DNA from: Rhodobacterales bacterium HKCCE2091
GTDB taxonomy: Bacteria > Pseudomonadota > Alphaproteobacteria > Rhodobacterales > Rhodobacteraceae
Direction: 5' to 3'
Assembly (NCBI GenBank): GCA_015689685.1
Contig: WVSL01000009.1
Coordinates: 90,545 to 154,544, forward strand
DNA: 64,000 nt
Part shown: one piece after another, positions 18,227 through 27,533 of the stretch
Layout of the letters: each line of letters starts with the position of its first letter
How positions within the stretch are numbered: position 1 is the first letter of the stretch
The notes under the pieces: model-generated
What the model saw: the letters and a program-made list of their open reading frames with translations, nothing else
Databases searched by the model: none
What the model was told of the DNA's origin: nothing
Position numbers and translations under genes: made by a program

Positions 18227-18577
18227 TCAGCCGGTTCCCAGTATCCCGCTGATCCGCTCCAGTGTCTGCCTCCGGCCCTCGTCGCTCCGCGCCGCGTCAC
18301 GCGCCGACTGGCGCCGTAACTCCGCCCGCGCGATGGCAGCGAGGATGGCCCGTCGCCGTTCCAGGCGGCCAGCGGCGTAGCGGGTCGCCAGCTCGACCTC
18401 CCGCAGGCTGCCGGCCGACCGCAGCGCGTGCGTCCGGCCCTCGTCGAGCGCCGCAAGGTTGCGCCGGAGCGCCTCGATCTCGGCGGTGACTTCGGCGAGG
18501 GCGGTGATGCTCTGGTCGGACTTCATGCGCGCGATGTCTTGCAGGCGGCCGAGCTTGTCCTTCATCTCGCGGGTCAA
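18227..18577 (-). CDS. Small coiled-coil flagellar protein, FliJ-like
   Basis: A 116-residue (TTG start) or 112-residue (ATG at 18565) highly charged, almost entirely helical protein: LGRLQDIARMKSDQSITALAEVTAEIEALRRNLAALDEG and then REVELATRYAAGRLERRRAILAAI. Size and coiled-coil character fit a FliJ-type export chaperone, and no other FliJ candidate is seen. The TTG start is favoured because GGGGAG lies 6 nt before it. That start overlaps the flhB stop. Assignment is by size, coil and position only. Confidence 0.55.
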   Translation of the reverse strand: MTREMKDKLGRLQDIARMKSDQSITALAEVTAEIEALRRNLAALDEGRTHALRSAGSLREVELATRYAAGRLERRRAILAAIARAELRRQSARDAARSDEGRRQTLERISGILGTG

Positions 18578-19659
18578 CGGCGTCTCCCCGCCTTCCGGCG
18601 CATTGCATCCGCGAACCGGATCGCTGCCGCGACTGCCCTGAAGTGATCCCGCTCGATCGGCGCGCCGAGATCGACGGCGCCGTGAAGCAACCGCGCCGTG
18701 GGCGGATCGCTGTAGATCGGTACGCCGGCCTCGATCGCCGTCTCGCGGATGCGGCGCGCGACCTCGTCAACGCCCTTGGCCACGCAGACCGGCACCTCGC
18801 CCTTCTTGCGGTCCCACTTGAGCGCGACCGCGTAATGGGTCGGGTTCACGATCACGACGGCGGCCTCTGGAACCTGCGAGATCATCCGGTTCGTCGCGAT
18901 GTCGTATCCGCGCTGCCGCCGCTCCTGCTTCAGGTGCGGATCGCCCTCGCTTTCCTTCGACTCGTCCGCAATCTCCTTGCGGGTCATGCGGTTGCGTCGC
19001 AGGTGTTCGCCCCATTGCCAGAGGTAGTCCGTGCCGCCGACCACGAGCGCGACGATCAGAACGAACACCAGGAAGTCGCGGGACTGCCGGCCCATTGCGG
19101 CGAGAACCTGGCCGCCGGAGCCCTGCATCGCGCCGAGGATCTGGTCGCGCCGGCCGATGAGGAACAGCGCAAGCAGGACGGTGTAGATCGCGAGCTTGGT
19201 CCCGGACTTCGCGAACTCGAACAGTCCCGACGCCCCGAATTTCTGCTTGGCGTTCTGGATCGGCGAGATCCGCGAAAGCTTCGGCTGCAGCTTGGACGGC
19301 GTGAAGAGGATGGCGTTCTGTGCCATCAGCGCGGCGATCAGCAGGCCCGCAGGCACGGCGATCAGCCCCGCGAGCGCGGCGAAGACCGCGCCGATCACAC
19401 CGCCCGCAGGCGCCGAGCCTCCGGGCGACAGCATGAGCGGCGCGATGGTGTCTGCCTGGCCGAGCAGGACCTGCGCGACACCACCGATGCGGTCGGCGAG
19501 CATCGGGCCAAACAGCGCGGTTCCGATCAGCAGGCCGCCGTAGACGACCGCGGTGTTCAGGTCCTGGGACCGGACGATCTCCCCCCGCTTTCGCGCTTCC
19601 TCGAGCTTTCGCGGTGTGGGGTCGAATGACTTCTCGGCGCCTTCTTCCTCGCCGGACAT
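18574..19659 (-). CDS. flhB: Flagellar export switch protein FlhB
   Basis: A 361-residue export gate protein that switches substrate specificity after hook completion. The N-terminus has KSFDPTPRKLEEARKRGEIVRSQDLN. Four hydrophobic segments follow (about residues 35-55, 85-110, 142-165 and 190-212). The cytoplasmic domain carries the autocleavage motif VNPTHYAVALKWD near residue 273. Its ATG directly abuts the fliR stop (TGAATG). Confidence 0.96.
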   Translation of the reverse strand: MSGEEEGAEKSFDPTPRKLEEARKRGEIVRSQDLNTAVVYGGLLIGTALFGPMLADRIGGVAQVLLGQADTIAPLMLSPGGSAPAGGVIGAVFAALAGLIAVPAGLLIAALMAQNAILFTPSKLQPKLSRISPIQNAKQKFGASGLFEFAKSGTKLAIYTVLLALFLIGRRDQILGAMQGSGGQVLAAMGRQSRDFLVFVLIVALVVGGTDYLWQWGEHLRRNRMTRKEIADESKESEGDPHLKQERRQRGYDIATNRMISQVPEAAVVIVNPTHYAVALKWDRKKGEVPVCVAKGVDEVARRIRETAIEAGVPIYSDPPTARLLHGAVDLGAPIERDHFRAVAAAIRFADAMRRKAGRRR

Positions 19660-20433
19660 TCACAGCCCCCCGAGCGAATGGGCGAGGCCGGTCTGGAACA
19701 CGCGAAGCCAGATCGGCAGGAGGAACGGCAGCGTCAGGAGCAGGAGGACGAGCGAGCCCCAGGTGATCGCCGGGGCGCCGACCAGTGCCACCATGAGTTG
19801 CGGCATCGCCTTGGAGATCACGCCGAGCATGAGGTTGTAGAGCAGCGACGCGATCAGGAACGGCGCGGCCAGAGAGAACGCGAGCGAGAAGGTCGCCGAG
19901 ACACGCTGCACGCCCCAGAGCCCGGTATCGCGCGCGAGCGGAAACACCCCGGCGGGAAGCACGTCGTAGGAGGTGATGAACGTCCGCACCAGATGGACGT
20001 GCAGACCGCTCGCGACCGCGAGCGCCAGTCCCGAGACTAGGAGGATTCCGCCGAGCGCGGGCTGCGGATCGGGCGAGGCTCCGCCCATGATCTGGCTGAG
20101 CGAGGTCGCCTGCGCCGCCATCGAGCCGGCCACCTGGAGCGCGATCACGATCAGCCGAAGTCCGATCCCGATCACGAGGCCGGAGACGGTTTCGGTCAGG
20201 AAGAACCGGAGCGGCGGCAGCGTCCCGTCCATCGGCAGGAGATCCGGCGCGACGGCGGGTGTGAGGATGAAGGTGAAGGCCAGTGCCGCGGCGAGCTTGA
20301 TCCGTTGCGGGATGAAGCTTTCGCCGATCGCGGGCATCACGGCGAAGGCCGCACCGACACGCAGGAAGACGGCAATCCCCGCAGTCAGCCAAGCCTGGCT
20401 GAGGTCCAGGAGTTCCGCCAGCTCCCCGATCAC
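19660..20433 (-). CDS. fliR: Flagellar export gate protein FliR
   Basis: A 257-residue, multi-span membrane protein of the FliPQR gate. It starts at a GTG that overlaps the flhA stop (GTGA). Family segments are VFLRVGAAFAVMPAIGESFIPQRIKLAAALAFTFIL near the N-terminus, QVAGSMAAQATSLSQIMGG in the middle, and FSLAFSLAAPFLIASLLYNLMLGVISKAMPQLMV near the C-terminus. Confidence 0.95.
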   Translation of the reverse strand: MIGELAELLDLSQAWLTAGIAVFLRVGAAFAVMPAIGESFIPQRIKLAAALAFTFILTPAVAPDLLPMDGTLPPLRFFLTETVSGLVIGIGLRLIVIALQVAGSMAAQATSLSQIMGGASPDPQPALGGILLVSGLALAVASGLHVHLVRTFITSYDVLPAGVFPLARDTGLWGVQRVSATFSLAFSLAAPFLIASLLYNLMLGVISKAMPQLMVALVGAPAITWGSLVLLLLTLPFLLPIWLRVFQTGLAHSLGGL

Positions 20434-22508
20434 GGGGCGACCGTTCCGACCAGCGCGGGCTTCGCGTCCAGCCCGATTTCCTCGAACGAGAGGACCGGGT
20501 TGGCGATCCCGCGGGCGGAGGCGACGGTGCGGACGAACCTTCGGCGCAGGGCGGACGTGACGATCGCCGCGTACGTCCCGGTTTCAGACGCGAGGCCGAC
20601 CTTTTCCGCCAGCCCCGCGGCCAGGGCGTTGAACCGTTCCGGCGGCAGGGCGATGTCCGGCAGGCCTGCATCGCCGCCGCGCTGGTGATCCTGGAACACT
20701 TCTTCCCACTGGCCGGAAATCTGGATCAGCGGCAGGGTTCCGTCCGGGCGCTTGAGATCCGCGACGAGCTGGAAACCGAGCCGCTGACGGACATGTTCGC
20801 ACAGGAGTTCCGGCTGCGGCATCGACGGCCGCGCCTCCGCCACAGCTTCGAGAATCAGCGGGAGGTTTCGGATCGAGACCTGTTCGGCGAGGAGCAGCCG
20901 CAGCACCGTGTGCAGGAGGTCGAGCGGAACCTTGTCGGGCACGAGTTCGTCCAGCAGCCGGCGATTTTCCTCGGCCCGGGCCGTGTCCGACAGCGACACG
21001 AACGCGTCGAGGAGCCGCTGCAGCGTCTTCATTGTCAGAAGGCGCGACAGGTTGCGCTTCAGCACCTCCAGCAGGTGCGTGGCAAGGACCTCCGATGGCG
21101 CGACGGTGGTCAGACCCAACATCGCGGCCTTGTCGCGATCCGACCCGGCGATCCAGCGGGCGGGGGCGCCGTAGACCGGCTCCTCGCAATCCTCGCCGGG
21201 CGGCAGGGCGTCGCCCGACGCGCCCTTCAGCACGAGGATCCCGTTGGTGTCCAGCCGGGCGCGAGCGTGTTCGACACCCTGTATCCGGATCAGGTAGGTC
21301 GACCGCGGCAGGTCACCCCGGTCCGTCAGCCGCATCTCGGGCAGGATCAGGCCGAAGTTGCGCGCGATGTGGTCGCGCATGTTGCGGATACGCGCGTCAA
21401 GCCCGGTTGCGGGATCGAGGGCGAGATCGACGAGGTCGGGCGCGAATTCGACGTGGATGTCGTCGAGCTCCAGGACATCGCCCATCGACGGGGCGGCCTC
21501 GGTCTCGGGCTCAAGTGTGGCGACCGGGGCTTCGGCCTCGGCCAGGATCGCGCGGAACCGGAACGCGGCCGCGGCGCCGAGAAGCCCCGATCCGAGTACG
21601 AAAGGCAGGAACGGGAGCCCGGGGACAAGCGCGAAGATCCCCATCAGGATCGCGACGGTGGCCAAGGCGGAGGGATGCTTGCCGAGCTGGCCGACAAGCG
21701 CGGTATCGGTCGCGCCGGTCGCACCGCCGCGTGCGAGCAGAAGCGCGGATGCGATTGCGATGATGACGGCGGGGATCTGGCTCACGAGGCCATCGCCCAC
21801 GGTCAGGATCGCGTAGGTCTCGAATGCGCGGCCGAGCGGCATCCCGTGCATGACCGTCCCGATCACCAGCCCCATGACGAGGTTGAGAAGCGTAATCAGG
21901 AGACCCGCGATGGCATCGCCCTTGACGAACTTCGAGGCACCGTCGAGCGAGCCGAAGAAGGTGGTTTCGGCCTGCTCCCGTTCGCGGCGGGCCTTCGCTT
22001 CCTTGTGGTCGATCGCGCCGGCGGACATGTCGCTGTCGATGGCGAGCTGCTTGCCGGGCATCCCGTCGAGCGCGAACCGCGCGCCGACCTCGGCCATCCG
22101 CGCGGCGCCCTTGTTGATCACGATGAAGTTCACGATCAGCAGCACGCAGAACACCACGAGCCCCATGATCACGCTGCCGCCCATGACGAAGTTGGCGAAG
22201 CCTTCGATGACGCCGCCGGCAGCGCCCGTCCCGGTATGGCCCTCGCCGATGATCAGCTTCGTGGAGGACACGTTGAGCGACAGCCGCAGCATGAGCGACG
22301 CGAGCAGGACCGTCGGAAAGGACGAGAAGTCGAGTGGCCGCTCGATGAAGAGGGTGACGGTGAAGATCAGGATCGCGAGGCCGAAAGAGGTCGCGAGGCC
22401 GAGGTCCACGACGAAGGACGGCACCGGAAGAATCATCATGACGATTACCGTCATGAGGGCGAGCGCGAACAGGATCGTCGGCTGGAAGATCTTCTGTGGC
22501 GTCGTCAT
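20430..22508 (-). CDS. flhA: Flagellar export gate protein FlhA
   Basis: A 692-residue export protein with about eight membrane spans in residues 14-320 and a large cytoplasmic domain that binds substrate-chaperone complexes. Signature pieces are LASLMLRLSLNVSSTKLII, the FHIPEP-like cytoplasmic loop GARFALDGMPGKQLAIDSDMSAG, PAVIIAIASALLLARGG, and in the C-terminal domain VHVEFAPD-like and AVAEARPSMPQPELLCEHVRQRL segments. Coupled at both ends by 4-bp overlaps with sltF and fliR. Confidence 0.96.
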   Translation of the reverse strand: MTTPQKIFQPTILFALALMTVIVMMILPVPSFVVDLGLATSFGLAILIFTVTLFIERPLDFSSFPTVLLASLMLRLSLNVSSTKLIIGEGHTGTGAAGGVIEGFANFVMGGSVIMGLVVFCVLLIVNFIVINKGAARMAEVGARFALDGMPGKQLAIDSDMSAGAIDHKEAKARREREQAETTFFGSLDGASKFVKGDAIAGLLITLLNLVMGLVIGTVMHGMPLGRAFETYAILTVGDGLVSQIPAVIIAIASALLLARGGATGATDTALVGQLGKHPSALATVAILMGIFALVPGLPFLPFVLGSGLLGAAAAFRFRAILAEAEAPVATLEPETEAAPSMGDVLELDDIHVEFAPDLVDLALDPATGLDARIRNMRDHIARNFGLILPEMRLTDRGDLPRSTYLIRIQGVEHARARLDTNGILVLKGASGDALPPGEDCEEPVYGAPARWIAGSDRDKAAMLGLTTVAPSEVLATHLLEVLKRNLSRLLTMKTLQRLLDAFVSLSDTARAEENRRLLDELVPDKVPLDLLHTVLRLLLAEQVSIRNLPLILEAVAEARPSMPQPELLCEHVRQRLGFQLVADLKRPDGTLPLIQISGQWEEVFQDHQRGGDAGLPDIALPPERFNALAAGLAEKVGLASETGTYAAIVTSALRRRFVRTVASARGIANPVLSFEEIGLDAKPALVGTVAP

Positions 22509-23194
22509 GGGCGGGGTCCGAACAGCGGGCGCCCGGTCCCGGCCCCGGCAGGGACGAGCGAACCCGGCGCGGAGCTTGTGCCGGCCTGGAGCAGCGGAAA
22601 TCCGTTGATGCGCGGTCCCGCGACTTGGCGAGGTGCTGGCGGCGGGTCGACCTGCAGGTTCGCGAGGTGCCGGTGGTAGACTTGCAGATACCGGGACGCG
22701 TGGAGGCGCGTTCGCGAGTGGTAGGCGCCTACGGCCGCATCCCAGCTACCGGTTTCGCCAAACAGCTGGCCGAGGAAGCGGGCCGCGTAGCGGGCGTTCG
22801 CGAGCGGGTCGAACATCGCGCGGATGGACGCGAAGTGCCGGCCGTGCCAGCGATGGTTGATCTGAAAGCAACCGATGTCGAAGCTTCGGGCGCCGCCAGC
22901 GTGGCGCGCTTCCGCGAAGGATTCTGCCTCTGCGCGGGTGTCGAACCAGCGCCCCGCACCCTCCATGTTGACGGTCCAGGGCCAGGGGCCGCCGTTTCGC
23001 GCGGTTTCCGTTCGCGCAATGGCGAGAAGCACCTGGAGCGGCACGTCGGACTCCGCCGCGGCCTGGGCGGCTGCCTGGTCGCAGAGTGCCGCGTCGTCGT
23101 TCACGGTGGCCCTCACCGCGTGCGGCAGAAGCACGAGCATCAGAAGCCCGAGTGCCAGGGACCGGGCGATCGGCATCGGGCGTCTGGATCTCAT
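22505..23194 (-). CDS. sltF: Flagellar lytic transglycosylase SltF-like
   Basis: A 229-residue exported muramidase of the SLT/goose-lysozyme type. The ATG at 23194 is preceded by AGGAC at good spacing. A longer GTG start at 23233 is less likely. A signal peptide covers about residues 1-29 (HAVRA-T). Catalytic-domain motifs are VPLQVLLAIARTETARNG (catalytic Glu), SFDIGCFQINHRWHG and NARYAARFLGQLFGETGSWDAAVGAYHS. In Rhodobacter, SltF opens the peptidoglycan for the rod. FlgJ here lacks a hydrolase domain, which fits this division of labour. Confidence 0.9.
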   Translation of the reverse strand: MRSRRPMPIARSLALGLLMLVLLPHAVRATVNDDAALCDQAAAQAAAESDVPLQVLLAIARTETARNGGPWPWTVNMEGAGRWFDTRAEAESFAEARHAGGARSFDIGCFQINHRWHGRHFASIRAMFDPLANARYAARFLGQLFGETGSWDAAVGAYHSRTRLHASRYLQVYHRHLANLQVDPPPAPRQVAGPRINGFPLLQAGTSSAPGSLVPAGAGTGRPLFGPRP

Positions 23195-23259
23195 CGTTTG
23201 TCCTGCAGTTCTTGCGGGTTGGCTCGGCGTCACGGTGTTAGCCGCCGGCCGGTTAGGAT

Positions 23260-25455
23260 TCAGTTACCCCCGAGTTCGGGGCCCAGAAGGTCCGACAGCA
23301 TTTCACGCATCGCCCGGCTGTCCTCGATCGCCGCGCGGAGGGACGCCGTGTCCTCGGGATCTGCGGCAGGGGCGTTTCCGGCCTCCAGCGCGGACAGACG
23401 TTCCGCAAGCGCCGCATCGGCGCCTTCCGTCCCCGCTGCTGCCGCGGCCCAGTTCCGGGACGGCATCGGGGCGGGGGCATCCGGGCCCGGGCCGTCGCCG
23501 GCGGGGGCGTAGGCGGAAGCGAGCGCATCGAGGCCGAGCGAGAGCAGCCTTTCATGGACTTCGGAGGACAGCTCGCGGGGCAGGCGCGGTCCACCTTCGG
23601 CGGTCGCCATCCGCGTCGACAGCACAACGAGCGCGGCCATCTCGTCCGCTTCTAGGAGGGTTTCGACAACGCTGGTCTCGATTGCGGCCCGCGCCGCCGC
23701 GGGCGCACCTTCGAGTTCGTCCAGCATTCCGAACAGGCTTTCGCTGTCTCCGCGCGCGGCATGGGCGAGTATGACTTCGTGCCACAGGCCACCGGTCGAT
23801 CGTACGCCCGGATCCTCCCGCAGCATTGCCTCGGCGGCGATGATATGGGCATCGTCCACCGCCGAATTTTCACGGCGGGCGAGGGCGAGATACTGCAACA
23901 TGGCGCGGTGGGCGTCGGGACCGGCCCGCTGCATCGTCTCTTCGAGACGTTCGGCGCTGTCGTGCGGCGGCGGGTCGTCCGAGGTTTCCAGCGCGAGGAG
24001 GAGCTCCTGGTCCGCGTCGAGAGTGTCGCCGCGCCCGAGTGCTTCCCGAATCTCCGTCGCGTCCTCGTGGTAGCCGGCCTCGTTGAGGCGGCGGGCGAAA
24101 TCGGGCCCCAGGATCCTCCGGAGACCGAGCGGCAGGCGTGCGAAGGCGAGCCTCATTTCCTGCCTTTGCCGTTGGCTCAGGTCCGGAAAGCTGTCGGCAT
24201 CGACGAAACGCCAGAGCAGATCGGTCCCGGAGCAGAGCGCGAGCGTTTCCACCCGCGCGAAGTTCGGGCCCGGCCTGTCGTCGAGGTAGCGCGCCATCGA
24301 CAGCTCGGCCTCCGGCGGGTCGTCGAGCTGGGTGAGCCAGTATTCTGCCTCCGCGCCGAAGCCGTAGTAGATGTAGAAGCGGGCGAGCCGGACAGCGGCG
24401 CGGGGCATGACCTGGCCGCGCGCGTCGATCACGCCCTGCCTCAGCGTACCGATATCCTGTTCGAAGCCGAGGCCAGAGGCCCAGCCGGAAACATCGCCGA
24501 TGCGGTTGGAACAGGTGAGGGCGGAGCCGGCCCCGCCGATACCCCCGTTCCGGTCCAGGACGACATCGAAAGCGTTTGCTGCCCGGATGGGCAACTGACC
24601 CTCCGGGTGCGGTTCGGGTACCGGGGTTGCCGCTGGAGGCGGATCTTCCTCCCGGTGCGGCATCGGGTCACCGAGGGCCCGTGGGGCGGTGGCAGCGGCA
24701 TCGAGAAGCCCGGCGGAGGCGGCGCGGGACAACTGCTCGGCCAACGATGACGCGGTCCCGCCGAGGTCCATGTCCGGGTGGGGTTGATCGTGGGCCTGTT
24801 CGGGGTGAGGCGCCTCGGACGCGGCCGGGGCTGCCTCGGGTTCCGCATGCGACGCCGCTGCGTGCCGGTCTTCTACTTCGGGTGGAGCGAACGCGAGGGA
24901 TTCGACGGGGGTCATCGCGCCTTGCTCGTCGTTATGCGCAGCGCCGTTCGGCCTGAGCATCGAGCCGGCGTTCGCTAGGTCCATCAGGAGCAGGGTCGGG
25001 GAACCGGACAGCTCGGCCGCGGGCCGGTTGGGTATGGCGTTGTCGACTTGCGGCGGCGGTACCTCCACAGACCCCGCTTCCAGCAAGGCCGCCGCTTCCG
25101 CATCTGCTTCGGGATCGTCGTAGATGTCGAGGACGAGGTAGGTGTCGAGGTATCTTGAGGCTTCGACCCTGCAGGCACAGCCGAGTGTCAGGGACAGATC
25201 GCCCTCGGCGTCCAAGGCATCGAGCCGACCGGCGTTCAGACGGCGGAATACGGTCGAGGTGTCGAAATCCGCCGGCGGCGTGAGGACGATCCGGACCTCG
25301 CGGCCGATGCGAGTCGTTTCGAAATCCCGGTCCGACCCGATCGGAGCGACAAGACGCGTATAGGTCCCGTGTTCGCCCGACTGCACCACGCCCTGTGCCG
25401 CGGCGGATGCGGCGAAGGCGAGGAAAACGACGACCGGGGCGAGGTACCGGATCAT
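23260..25455 (-). CDS. Large periplasmic protein of unknown function in the motA-flhA operon
   Basis: A 731-residue exported protein (signal peptide about 1-20, ASAAA-Q). The N-terminal region is beta-rich (TRIGREVRIVLTPPADFDT). A low-complexity Ala/Pro/Glu/His region lies at about 150-290, with a His-rich patch HAEPEA...HPEQAHDQPHPDMD. The C-terminal half (about 320-731) is helical with TPR- or SLR-like pairs (RLARFYIYYGFGAEAEYWLTQL, RLNEAGYHEDATEIREALG). Its start overlaps the motA stop by 4 bp and sltF follows 65 bp on. I do not recognise the family. The context suggests a periplasmic motor or stator factor. Confidence 0.75.
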   Translation of the reverse strand: MIRYLAPVVVFLAFAASAAAQGVVQSGEHGTYTRLVAPIGSDRDFETTRIGREVRIVLTPPADFDTSTVFRRLNAGRLDALDAEGDLSLTLGCACRVEASRYLDTYLVLDIYDDPEADAEAAALLEAGSVEVPPPQVDNAIPNRPAAELSGSPTLLLMDLANAGSMLRPNGAAHNDEQGAMTPVESLAFAPPEVEDRHAAASHAEPEAAPAASEAPHPEQAHDQPHPDMDLGGTASSLAEQLSRAASAGLLDAAATAPRALGDPMPHREEDPPPAATPVPEPHPEGQLPIRAANAFDVVLDRNGGIGGAGSALTCSNRIGDVSGWASGLGFEQDIGTLRQGVIDARGQVMPRAAVRLARFYIYYGFGAEAEYWLTQLDDPPEAELSMARYLDDRPGPNFARVETLALCSGTDLLWRFVDADSFPDLSQRQRQEMRLAFARLPLGLRRILGPDFARRLNEAGYHEDATEIREALGRGDTLDADQELLLALETSDDPPPHDSAERLEETMQRAGPDAHRAMLQYLALARRENSAVDDAHIIAAEAMLREDPGVRSTGGLWHEVILAHAARGDSESLFGMLDELEGAPAAARAAIETSVVETLLEADEMAALVVLSTRMATAEGGPRLPRELSSEVHERLLSLGLDALASAYAPAGDGPGPDAPAPMPSRNWAAAAAGTEGADAALAERLSALEAGNAPAADPEDTASLRAAIEDSRAMREMLSDLLGPELGGN

Positions 25456-26330
25456 GCGGCGGCCTGCAGCCCCTGCTTCAGGCCCTTCAGGGCCTCGTCG
25501 AGATCGTTGAAGCTCGGACGCATGCCGGACGGCGCGTTCTGGCGACCGACCTCGATACAGAGGTTGATCGCGTGGTTATGGAGGTTAGCGACCAGCACCT
25601 CGCGGATGATCTTGTAGAACTGGTGATCCTGCTCGACCACGCCGGACACGCGGCTGGCGAACGGGCCGATGAACGCGTAGGCCAGGAACACGCCGAGGAA
25701 CGTTCCGACCAGCGCGCCGCCGATCATCTTGCCGAGGATCTCGGGCGGCTGGTCGATCGAGCCCATCGTCTTGATCACGCCGAGCACGGCGGCGACGATC
25801 CCGAGCGCCGGAAGCGCGTCGGCCATCGACTGCAGCGCATGGCCGGAATGGGCGTTGTGGTGTAGCTGGGAATCGAGCCGCTTTTCGAGGATTTCCTCGA
25901 CCTGGATCGGATCGTCGTAGTTGAGTGATGCGGACCGGAGCGTATCGCAGATCAGTTCGACCGCCGCCTTGTCGGCGAGGATCTTGGGATACTTCGTGAA
26001 TATGTCGGAGTTCTCGGGGCCCTCGATGTGTTCCTCGAGACCGACGGCGTTCTGGCGCGACATCCGGACCAGTTCGAACAGAAGGCACAGAAGGTCCTGG
26101 TAGTCCTGCTTGTGCCATTTCGATCCCTTGAACACCTTCGCGATGTCGCCGAGCGTGTGCTTGATGTCGTGGCTGTCGTTGGAGATCACGAAGGCGCCCG
26201 TCGCGGCGCCGCCGATCATCATCATCTCGAACGGCAGCGACTTCATGATCGGCCCGAGCTTTCCGCCGGCGAGGATGTACCCGCCGAAAACCATCACGAA
26301 GACGATCACGATACCGATGATGCCGAACAT
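25452..26330 (-). CDS. motA: Flagellar stator protein MotA
   Basis: A 292-residue proton-channel stator subunit with four membrane segments (about 5-22, 33-50, 170-190 and 200-220). Characteristic segments are GGYILAGGKLGPIMKSLPFEMMMIGGAATGAF and ALPALGIVAAVLGVIKTMGSIDQPPEILGKMIGGALVGTFLGVFLAY, which includes the conserved pore prolines. AGGAAATTCC precedes the ATG. Its partner motB is 11 kb away in its own unit, an uncommon split. Confidence 0.96.
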   Translation of the reverse strand: MFGIIGIVIVFVMVFGGYILAGGKLGPIMKSLPFEMMMIGGAATGAFVISNDSHDIKHTLGDIAKVFKGSKWHKQDYQDLLCLLFELVRMSRQNAVGLEEHIEGPENSDIFTKYPKILADKAAVELICDTLRSASLNYDDPIQVEEILEKRLDSQLHHNAHSGHALQSMADALPALGIVAAVLGVIKTMGSIDQPPEILGKMIGGALVGTFLGVFLAYAFIGPFASRVSGVVEQDHQFYKIIREVLVANLHNHAINLCIEVGRQNAPSGMRPSFNDLDEALKGLKQGLQAAA

Positions 26331-26365
26331 GGAATTTCCTCCGGGTCAGCCTGCCTTCGGCAGGG

Positions 26366-27046
26366 TTATTCCGTGGCCGGGGCCGCGCGCGAGACCGGGA
26401 CGTCGGCGTTGCGCGTGGCGAGGATGACGGAGATTGCGTAGGCCTGTTCCGGCGTGAGCTCGGCGAGGACGCCGGCCCCGGCTTCGGGCCGCATTCGGGC
26501 GAGGAAACCGGCCGCGAAGCTCGGGTCCATCTGGGAGAACAGCTCAGCCGCGTCGGCCGGGCTCATGGTCTCGTAGAACCGGGTGAGCTGGTCGATGTCG
26601 GATTCCGCGGCGGTGTCGGCCACGGACAGGAGCGCGTTGAGCCGCGCCTCGGCGTCTTCGAGTTCCCGCAGCCGCGCGGTCACCAGCCGCTCCGCCGCGT
26701 CGAGCCGGGCCTGTCGCGCGTCGATTTCGGCCTCTCGGGCGTCGAGTTCCTCGGCCCGTCCGCGAATCGCCGCGAGCGCGGCATCGACGGACGCGACCGT
26801 CGCGGGGTGATCGTCATCATGTGTGCCTTCGGTGCCGCCATGCGCCGCCGACGCCATCTCGGCGTGGCCGTCATCCGCATGCTCGTCGGCGGCATGTGCC
26901 CCCGTTTCGGCGAAAGCGAGGTCGAGAGAGCCGAGTCGGGTGAGACCGGAGGCGAGGAAGATCAGGCACAGGGTCATGAGAATCCCGCGTTGCCGCCAGG
27001 TGCGGGCGGGGCGTGGGCCGGCGGTTTCGGATGCGGGGCGTTTCAT
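26366..27046 (-). CDS. MotE-like protein with His/Asp-rich segment
   Basis: A 226-residue protein with an N-terminal membrane helix (about 22-48). A His/Asp-rich stretch follows at 51-80 (HAADEHADDGHAE...THDDDH), then a long coiled coil (about 88-145). The C-terminal domain (TRFYETMSPADAAELFSQMDPSFAAGFLARMRPEAGAGVLAEL) resembles the MgtE N-terminal fold used in MotE, a periplasmic chaperone of MotC in rhizobia. Located between a DUF6468-like gene and motA. The start overlaps the upstream stop (ATGA). Confidence 0.82.
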   Translation of the reverse strand: MKRPASETAGPRPARTWRQRGILMTLCLIFLASGLTRLGSLDLAFAETGAHAADEHADDGHAEMASAAHGGTEGTHDDDHPATVASVDAALAAIRGRAEELDAREAEIDARQARLDAAERLVTARLRELEDAEARLNALLSVADTAAESDIDQLTRFYETMSPADAAELFSQMDPSFAAGFLARMRPEAGAGVLAELTPEQAYAISVILATRNADVPVSRAAPATE

Positions 27047-27531
27047 TCCGCGGCCTCCTGGGAGGCGGCACGGCGTCGGAACACCGGCGCGGCGGGCTCA
27101 TCGTCCTCCACGCTGCGGGCGCGGCGGGAGCCGAAGCGGGCCGCGGCGGGTTCCGCGTCCGGTTCCGGTTCTTCGGCCGGCTCGGCTTCGACCTCGGCGA
27201 TTGGCTCCGGTTCCGCCGCGGGTTCCGCGCGGGGGACTTCCGGCAGGTCGTGGCAGGCGGCGAGCATCACCTCGAGATCGTTCGCCAGCGTCTCCGCCTC
27301 CTCCATCCTCGCGGCGAGCCTGGCGACGGTTTCCTCGGAGCCGGACCGCGCCTTCGCGAGCGCCCTGGTAAGATCGTCGACCTGCGCCGACAGGACGGCG
27401 ATCGCCCCGCCGAGGCCCTTGTCGATCGAGCTCAGTCGCGCCAGCCGCCGTGACAGGACGAAACAGTAGGTGCCCGCGCCGAACGCGGCGGCGAACAGCA
27501 GCAGGTCCGAGATCGTCTGCATCAGGTCCAT
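27043..27531 (-). CDS. DUF6468-like membrane-anchored coiled-coil protein
   Basis: A 162-residue protein with an N-terminal membrane helix (about 6-25), then SRRLARLSSIDKGLGGAIAVLSAQVDDLTRALAKAR, a coiled coil to about residue 95, and a Pro/Glu/Ala-rich cytoplasmic tail with several Arg clusters. The beginning resembles DUF6468, a small family in alphaproteobacterial flagellar operons. Its exact role is unknown. It starts 2 bp after fliL and overlaps motE by 4 bp. Confidence 0.68.
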   Translation of the reverse strand: MDLMQTISDLLLFAAAFGAGTYCFVLSRRLARLSSIDKGLGGAIAVLSAQVDDLTRALAKARSGSEETVARLAARMEEAETLANDLEVMLAACHDLPEVPRAEPAAEPEPIAEVEAEPAEEPEPDAEPAAARFGSRRARSVEDDEPAAPVFRRRAASQEAAE

Positions 27532-27533
27532 CG

